Assembly (NCBI GenBank): GCA_029532415.1
Contig: JAQOTA010000053.1
Coordinates: forward strand, 1,488,001 to 1,552,000
DNA: 64,000 nt
Direction: 5' to 3'
DNA from: Marasmius tenuissimus
Taxonomy: Eukaryota > Basidiomycota > Agaricomycetes > Agaricales > Marasmiaceae
In this document: positions 57,126 through 64,000 of the stretch, piece by piece
Position numbering within the stretch: position 1 is the stretch's first letter
How the letters are laid out: every line of letters starts with the position of its first letter
The notes under the pieces: generated by a model
Database searches by the model: none
What the model saw: the letters and a program-made list of their open reading frames with translations, nothing else
Told to the model about the DNA's origin: nothing
Program-made: the position numbers and the translations under genes

Positions 57126-60044
57126 TTAGCGCAAAGACATCTTAGAAGTCCTGGTGCTCAATCGCAGTCCCGCTGAGCCACGTATATCACTCCCGCCAAC
57201 AGACGCTTTACTGGATGGGACGGCAGGGCGAGCTGGCTCCTCGGCTCCCATGTCATCGCCGCCCTCTTTGCTCGCAGTCTTGATGCTGACCAAGACCTCT
57301 TTGCAGTACTTGAGCTTGTCGACGAGTCGCTGGTTGAACTTGACAACATTTTGGTCTAAACCGTGGCCATCAGGCGACGCCGCAACTTGGAGAGCTATCC
57401 TCATCACGTCCATCAAAGTCCACCGCGTCAGCTTGTAGTTTTTGTCGATGTGGATGATGGATAACCCATGAGATGATAGTATGATTTTTGAGTGGTCGTA
57501 AAAGTTGAACTAAGAACAATGAGCATCGAGCAGCCAAAACGAATAGCACGGAACGCTGCTCACCTGAAGAGCGTCGTGACTCATCTTGAATACAATGACA
57601 TGTTTCATGCGTAGGTATTTCTGTACCCAGCACATTCCCTTCGTTCGTTGCGTGTCTTCAAAAGTGTAGTCGTACTGGCCGTAAAGTCGATCCATGATAT
57701 ATCTTTCGAAATGTTTCAGCAAATAAACCTTGCTCTCGAGGTCTTCGGGGTAGTTGTCCACGGTATGCGACTTGCGGACATAAACAGATCCGCTTCGCCG
57801 CGCAGAGATAGTGTCAAAGTGTCTGGAATCGGATGAGAATGGGGGCGACAAAAGGAACAAGGAAGTACTCACTGTTTATCTGCGCTCAACACCAGACTTG
57901 TGCTATCGTTGAAGTGCACACCAACGCTACCATCCGTGAGAGCGTAGCCCATGCCATACTTGTTGCAGTAGTCTACCCAGGACACAATGAAGACATTTTC
58001 CTCGGGAAGAGGTAGGGAAGGGTCCTCGCGAGGATCCTTGAACAAGCGTCCGGAGGCTTTGGCATCGAAGGCGAGGGAGAGTACATGAGCAGCAGCGTCG
58101 AAACCATACATCTTGAGTTTAGGCTCGGGGATAGCACCTTTGAGGTAGTGTCAGTAGGCTGTAGGAGAGAGAGAGAGACAAGGTTCCTCACCAGGAATAC
58201 GATTCTCTTTCACGCTGCTACTCGTCCTCTTCAGCTCCTTCCTGACGGGAGGAACGAATGGTTCCTGAAGTTGAAACTCGTTGTCGGTGTCTCGCTCTTC
58301 CTCCCGCACTGGTGCCATTTGCGCAACGATCCTAGCCTTCTGCGCCTCCAGTTCTTTCCTCTTGACGAGCTGCTCTTTCTCCCATTGCTCGTCCTTGGCG
58401 TCATCCTCTGCCAGAGGATCCAGTCCCTGTCCCCCACCGCGTCCAACTGAGCGTGCCCTGGCAGCTCCTTTCCCGAGAGGCGACGGGACGGTAGAAGCTG
58501 CTTGAAGTTTCCGGAACAACGGAGACTCTTTCACGCCACCATTTCCAGCTGGACCAGACGGACCACTGCTTCTCAGTAGGGGTCGTTTGGCTGAGTTGAG
58601 AAGTGCGGAAATGGGTGATCCAGGTTGAACAGCTTTCTGGAATTCCTTCTCTTGCTGGGCAATGCTGTTGGTAACATTGCGTGCCGCGAGGTCATTAGCA
58701 GTCGTGGACATCAGGTCATCCTCGGCAGCCCGAGGGAGAGCAATAGTGGTAACCTGGTCTTCATCTAGGAGTGCTTGCCTCCGTACTCGCTTGAGGTTGA
58801 GCTCGCTAGCAGCCCGTGAGATATGACGGAAGTCAGGAGCGGTGTCGTGTGCTGACATGGGTATGGAAGGAGGGAAGGTCCCGCGGGTAAAGAAATCATC
58901 GTCGACGATCTGATGTAAACTCGGTCGCTCCTGAGGAAGAGGAGTGAGGATTGATTGGATGAGGGCTTGTGCGTAAGCTGAAATGGGGCGCTCTGGCGGG
59001 AACTCGTAGTTGTTATCACGTATACGCCTGCAAACGGAATCAGAGAAGCAGTTGAAGTCCAAGCCCAACGTCACTCACGTATAGATAGCCTTGACTTCTT
59101 TGGTTTGGAAAGGTGGTCGCCCGATGAGTAGAGTGTAGATGATGACTCCTATTGACCAGGTATCCACTTCGAAACTATGGCCGTTGGCAGTATCGAACAG
59201 CACCTCGGGAGCGATGTAATTCGGAGTGCCACAAATGGTCTTCTTTCGTTCACCAGGGCTTTCAATCAAGGCAGCGAGGCCGAAGTCACCAACTTTGACG
59301 TTCATGTTGCCGTCCAGGAAAAGGTTCCCGAGTTTGAGGTCGCGGTGTATGACTTGGTGTGTATGCATGTAGTGACACGCTCCAATGAGCTGGACCGAGA
59401 AGAAACGGGACTCGGGCTCTGTGAATCTTCTGCGGCGACGCAAGAGATCCATAAGCGAGCCACTCGTACACAACTCGAGGGTCATATAGACGTTCTCGTC
59501 GTCTTCGAAACATTCCTGGAAGTTGACAATGTTGGGGTGCTCTAGAGAGCGATGAATCTTGATTTCTGCGTACAGCTAAGACAGGACATGAGAGAAGTCT
59601 CCCAGGAGAACAGAAAAAGTATGCTCACTTTGGTTTTCGCTTTCTTGGTCTTCAGGGAGGTTTTAGTGACAACTTTGCATGCAACTCTTGTGCCGCGCGC
59701 ATCCTTGACTTCATAAACTCTGGCAAATCCACCCTACCGCTCAATTCAGCCAACATGAACTCAGGAGAGTAATCTATTGGACGTACCTCTCCTAAGAATC
59801 CCAACCGCTGGAATTGTAGGTGACCGCTCTTGTCCTTAATGACCTGGGGTGGAGAGGGAGGTGTCGTCTTGGTGTTTTGGCGAGGGAGAGGAGGTGAATT
59901 TGTCTGTTTCTGTTTCTCTTGTAGTTTCTTGGGCGTCGTTTGAGGTTGCTGGACTTGGTTTTGGTTTGCTGCATTGGCAAGTGGATAACGCCTGTGAGCT
60001 AATGCCGGTTTATAGGATTGGACTGGGTAGACTTGTGCAGACAT
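57126..60044 (-). CDS. CDC5: Polo-like kinase (CDC5/PLK1)
   Basis: Mitotic Ser/Thr kinase controlling mitotic entry, spindle poles and exit. ATG at 60044; a Gln/Pro-rich N-terminal extension of about 70 residues precedes the kinase domain ([88 protein letters not shown] with the activation-loop Thr). A linker of about 250 residues with Ser/Pro and coiled-coil parts ([18 protein letters not shown] type) separates the two polo boxes: [20 protein letters not shown] (phosphopeptide-binding Trp) and [15 protein letters not shown] (His and Lys of the binding site). Both anchor sites are intact. Stop TAA at 57128-57126. Confidence 0.93.
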
Positions 60045-60730
60045 GGTTTCTTCGGATGAGCCTAACGCTCTGGGATGGTGGTGGTTGAGGAACAGAACGA
60101 CGCTGCCAGCCGAATCCGCGCGGTTGCCTCATGGTCATCACGTGTAATGTTCAAGTGTATCAGGTGATCGCGAAGACAGACGCCCGGCGTTTGCCGAAAG
60201 CTCTTCAACGTCACTCTCACACAGGGCCCTCGAGCCGCGGAGTTTCCTCAATTCTTGCACTTTGAGTCTGACCCGAGTGATCTAGCCAGTTCGACCCTCT
60301 TGAGTGTCTCATTAGGGGAACTTGGACACTACTCTCGTGATGCTGCACTCTCGTTCACCGCCCTCAAATAGAAATACTGTAAAATTCCCATGTTTCTCTG
60401 GCCTTCCCTCACGACGAAAGCAGCGTTAATCAATCGACATTGGAGTACGTTGTGCAGCTGTTGTCATCATTGACCTTTGTTTTGTGTTGCTTCCAGCTCC
60501 CTTTTCTATGAAGACAAAAGGCGTGGCTCTGGTATCAAAGTACTATTCTTTCCTTTGTTCGACCTGCTAACGCCACAGAGATAACTGAACCCGTTTATAA
60601 TCGCGCAAAAAGATGCGATCCCTTCAACTTTTCTCCAAATCTATTTCTCGGGTATCATATCGGACTTTCCCTTGACATCACGACTCACGAGTGCTCGTCG
60701 CATACATACCAATCGTCTTCTCTGGATTTC
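60045..60730. other. Divergent promoter region between CDC5 and disordered protein gene
   Basis: About 690 bases without an ORF of note. Pyrimidine-rich tracts near 60560-60720 (CTTTCCTTTG, TCTTCTCTGG) are typical of fungal promoters near the plus-strand gene. No RNA gene recognised. Confidence 0.4.
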
Positions 60731-62719
60731 ATGAACTCACTTCACGCTTCGATGAACTCCCTTTCGGATGGAAGCAATGCGAATAACATCTCTCGGCCTA
60801 CTGCTTCTCCACCCGCTTGTACACCACTCGCCGCCACAGTTACAGACACCACCTTGAGCAGCTCGGAGTCACTGGCCAGGAACCTCGATAGGGCCACCCT
60901 CAAGCCGCGTCACAGCTCGCATCTATCATCCCCTTTGAAAACGTCACCTCGTTCTGTGAGTAGCCTCCCAACCCACATTTCTCGCCACAGCTCGAAAGTT
61001 CACATGCACACATTCCTCTTCAATCCCATTTCACCATGCGAAACGTAAATTTCGCCACAAGGAGAAACTACACCACGACCAAACAGAGGTTGGATGAGGA
61101 GGATCCGGGCTCATATGGTGTGGATGACCTTATTGCCCAGTTCTCGACCGTGCGGGTGTCTAGGCCTGAACCGAAAGAAGTCCTGTCAATACCGAGGAAG
61201 CCCCACGTTGCAGCAACATACCCGCCTAGCGGAAGCACGACGACCAATAAAGTCAGTCTCGAGGTGAATTTCTGTCGTTTGTCGTACTCGTCGCAGTCTT
61301 GAGAAACTCCACTAGAACCTTCTCAAAGAGATGAACTCACCGATTCGACCAGAACTACTATATAAGCAGACGCACGGGCATCCCACTGACCTCAATTTCC
61401 CCAACTCACCCTCTGAAACTACCTTCATTCAATGTTATAAGGCGCCTTTGAACGTTCCCGACCAACATTGTTCACATATGCCAAACCGAACTCCGCTCGA
61501 GTGTGGCGGCCCCCCTACCCGCTTCAAGGTGAGGGTGCTCGATCCTGGAATCTTGACCCGCAGGATCACAACCTAATCGCAGGCAACCTGGAATGGTTAC
61601 AGGATCGCCGGAACTACTCAAAGGATGGATAGTAACCTGGATACAAGTTCGTATACTGGAGCAAGAGGTTCTGCCCGGATGCCAGACAAACAAGGGCAGA
61701 TTTCCGAAAGTATATCACGGACTGATTCAAAGGGGAAAGGGAAAACTGTGGATGAATCGGTGCCGGAGATAGACGGTGGCAAGGAGACGGAGATGGAGAT
61801 TGACACCCATAGCTCGCAGGCCGATGTAAAAAGGAAGGAAAAAGTCTTTGAGGTTGACGGAGATAGTTTGGGCTGGGTACATCGGGACTCAAGGCGTCCT
61901 CAGCCTATGAGACGCGACCCTCCGTCTTCCGTTTGGGGAGTAACATGCTCAAATGGAGAAGGCGGTCTACCAAGCCAACCTGATTTTGGGGCAACATCGC
62001 GTTCCGTCACAACACCAGAGGAACGTAAGGCAATCCCCGCGCTCTCCACAATCTCCTCTGATTCCCAGCCCAACTCTGCCTCGAAACCGCGTCCGAGTCG
62101 TGAGCCAACCCTCATGGATATCACCACTTATCAAAAGGTCTCCAGACGGAGCCTGGAACCAAGCCCCGTGGATACTGGAGATGACCACGATCGACCTCGA
62201 TTCGACGACATCACTATGGACGTCGACATTGACCATGTCACTATGAGTTCTCAATCTGCAAATCCACTTTCTGATGTCGCCGACGTTTCAATGGATATTG
62301 ATGATCCTGATATTATCATGATAGATTTAATACCTCCTCCACCTTCCACGACCCGTCCCTCGCCAGCGGCGGTTTCTAGAAGTTGTGATCACGGAGCATA
62401 TTACCGGAATACTCCGAGAAATCCACCTCTGCCATCCACTGGGACCCCGGTTGTCTCTCACGATGATACTTACGCTCCCGTAGCTCCTCCCGTTGGAAAG
62501 CCTATTCCAGTCCCACAGCTTTCACTCGACACTTTCCCTGCACCTCCCATGAGCACTGCTTCTAAGTACCCGACCCACTACTCAGCCGACTGTCGGCGGA
62601 TCCCAACACAGAACATGGAATCTCAGACCCCCTTCCTGTCCGTTCCTTCGAGTCTGAGTGAAATTGATCATCCTGCGGTCTCCCAAACGGTCAATCAGAT
62701 CTCGGCCGCTTCCAGCTAA
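60731..62719 (+). CDS. Hypothetical disordered protein, Ser/Pro/Asp-rich
   Basis: Exons 60731-60955, 60991-61251, 61331-61528 and 61583-62719 join in frame to about 606 residues; the third acceptor is weak and the other junctions are good. No known domain. The N-terminus is Ser/Thr-rich (MNSLHASMNSLSDGSNANNI); the middle has YGVDDLIAQFSTVRVSRPEP, and IPRKPHVAATYPPSG. Exon 4 has acidic repeats (ITMDVDIDHVTMSSQSA, VADVSMDIDDPDIIMIDLIP) and Pro-rich C-terminal sequence ending QISAASS. Alternating M-D-V-D / M-D-I-D motifs could be interaction motifs (inference). It diverges from CDC5 across 686 bases. Composition and codon use look coding. Confidence 0.6.
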
Positions 62720-64000
62720 CTTCATAATCGTAGGCCACCCCCGAAAATTGCCTGCTGACGAATCCGTTCACACCCCGCGATGATATCACCCGCTACGCCG
62801 TTAGTACACCCACTGAGAACTACAATAGGATGCACCTGGTACGCGGAAATTCAACACGGAAAGTTGAAACTGGTGATTAAAAGTGAAATATACATGCACC
62901 TTTCTGTGCCTACGACCCTACGACATCAAGAACCACCACAATGTAGGACTACCAGGTTCCAGTGAATCTACTGTATAGGTACTCTCAATAGGTGATTGCT
63001 GAGAGGGAGTGACGAGGGAAGGTTTGACGTTGTTGAGAGAGGTGGGAGAAGCGTGGGGTGGAAAACGTTTGTCAGCAGGCAATTTTCGGGGGTGGCCTAC
63101 GATTATGAAGTTAGCTGTCAGTCAACCCACCGGCGTCAATGCTCTCCTCAGCAACACCGCCCACGCCACATCCGGCATTATCACCAATTTTTGGAGTTCA
63201 GCAAAGTTCGCATAATCCATGTTTGCCCATGCATCCTGCCAAACCTCCGGAGCCAGAGAGGCGGGCCCATTATATGTGTGGCGGCCGCCTTAATCCCAGT
63301 CAACCGTCTCCAACTTGCACAGTAGGGCGTGTCGATCGCAGAAAATCAATGCTTCTTTCGACTGTCCTGCGGGATGTGGTAACCGACAGCTCTTTAGCAT
63401 GGGTATTATACCCCTCACGGCGTATCAACCCGAGGAAGACGATAGACGTCGATATTGACCTGAAAGCTCGGCTGTCCGTTGCTCATTTACTGCCAAGGCC
63501 TCGTTCCCGCCTTCGGCGGATTATGGAGAAGGAAAGCGTCCCAAAGGTCGACAGAGTTTGCCCAACCTTACAAGATCTTTGTCTGCGTGCATGCATTCTA
63601 GTCAAAGACGTTTCGCTGTAGTATGTGCGTGAAGCCCGGACATTCCTGCTCATTTTGCACCCCAGGGGCTGCTTGAATGGTTTTGCCTTGAAATTTGACG
63701 TCGAATCGCACCTTAACTGCTATGTGCTGTGTTTTATTGACAGTGACAGTCCAACTACTAAGTATGTTCAAGATGCATACCTAGCGTCTTATCGTGTGTG
63801 CTCACCCGAGTTGGATGCTCCGGCCCATAAGTTGACAGAGGAATGCACGCACAGCGCAGGCTTGAGTATGGGTGTACATCCTTAAGGCATAAGTACGTCA
63901 ATCCGTAACCAGTGCTAAGTATTAATCCAGGATCCAGAATGACCTATACATACAGTAATCATAAAGGTCCACAGTAAAGTGTGGTGGGGTACATAAGAAA
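62720..64000. other. Right-edge region with no supported gene
   Basis: About 1.3 kb. Overlapping plus-strand ORFs at 62996-63325, 63139-63621 and 63625-63885 lack recognisable domains and consistent starts. Possible 3' or 5' end of a gene beyond the edge; I cannot assign it. Confidence 0.35.

Noticed and set aside
1..64000. CRISPR arrays, bacterial operons, insertion sequences, retroelements
   Set aside because: No regularly spaced repeats; genes have spliceosomal introns; no transposase, integrase or reverse-transcriptase motifs seen.

Overview
The window is eukaryotic nuclear DNA from a filamentous basidiomycete, most likely an Agaricomycete. Genes are dense and interrupted by many short GT...AG introns of roughly 45-65 nt, both strands are used evenly, and several families typical of these fungi occur (DUF6533 and DUF6593 proteins, mpaB-like oxygenase, a basidiomycete-type 7-TM receptor). 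I read the exon/intron structures by eye. Exon coordinates are given where donor, acceptor and reading frame all agree; other gene models are approximate spans.

Layout. 1-8 kb: the 5' part of a TFIIE-alpha gene (minus, running off the left edge), two tandem near-identical GNAT acetyltransferases, an mpaB-like ER oxygenase and a bestrophin-type anion channel. 7.6-19.4 kb: a MOSC/mARC-like protein, a 7-TM receptor-like protein, a secreted GH29 alpha-L-fucosidase, a DUF6533 membrane protein, the GPI-anchor de-N-acetylase PIG-L, and a small DUF1770/Atg43-like membrane protein. 20.2-31.4 kb: a candidate eIF4E-binding protein, the MAM33/p32 mitochondrial protein, a 2.5 kb gene-poor stretch, trehalose-6-phosphate phosphatase TPS2 and a FAAH-type amidase. 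31.5-39.4 kb: a DUF6593 protein, an SNG1-like membrane protein, protoporphyrinogen oxidase HEM14 and signal peptidase subunit SPC2. 41-52 kb: an STB6-like protein, an SNT1/NCoR-like SANT corepressor and a Vps39/TRAP1-like tethering protein that appears to lack its N-terminal CNH domain. 52-62.7 kb: a three-RRM Gbp2/Hrb1-type SR protein, a secreted GH43-like hydrolase, the Polo kinase CDC5/PLK1 and a disordered hypothetical protein.

Most genes are conserved housekeeping functions (transcription, mRNA export, mitosis, haem and trehalose synthesis, secretion, GPI anchors), mixed with secreted hydrolases and fungal orphan membrane proteins. I see no biosynthetic gene cluster, CRISPR array, intact transposon or convincing tRNA. 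No wholly new multi-gene system is evident. The best leads are the candidate eIF4E-binding protein, the Atg43-like protein, the truncated Vps39-like gene and the recent GNAT duplication.
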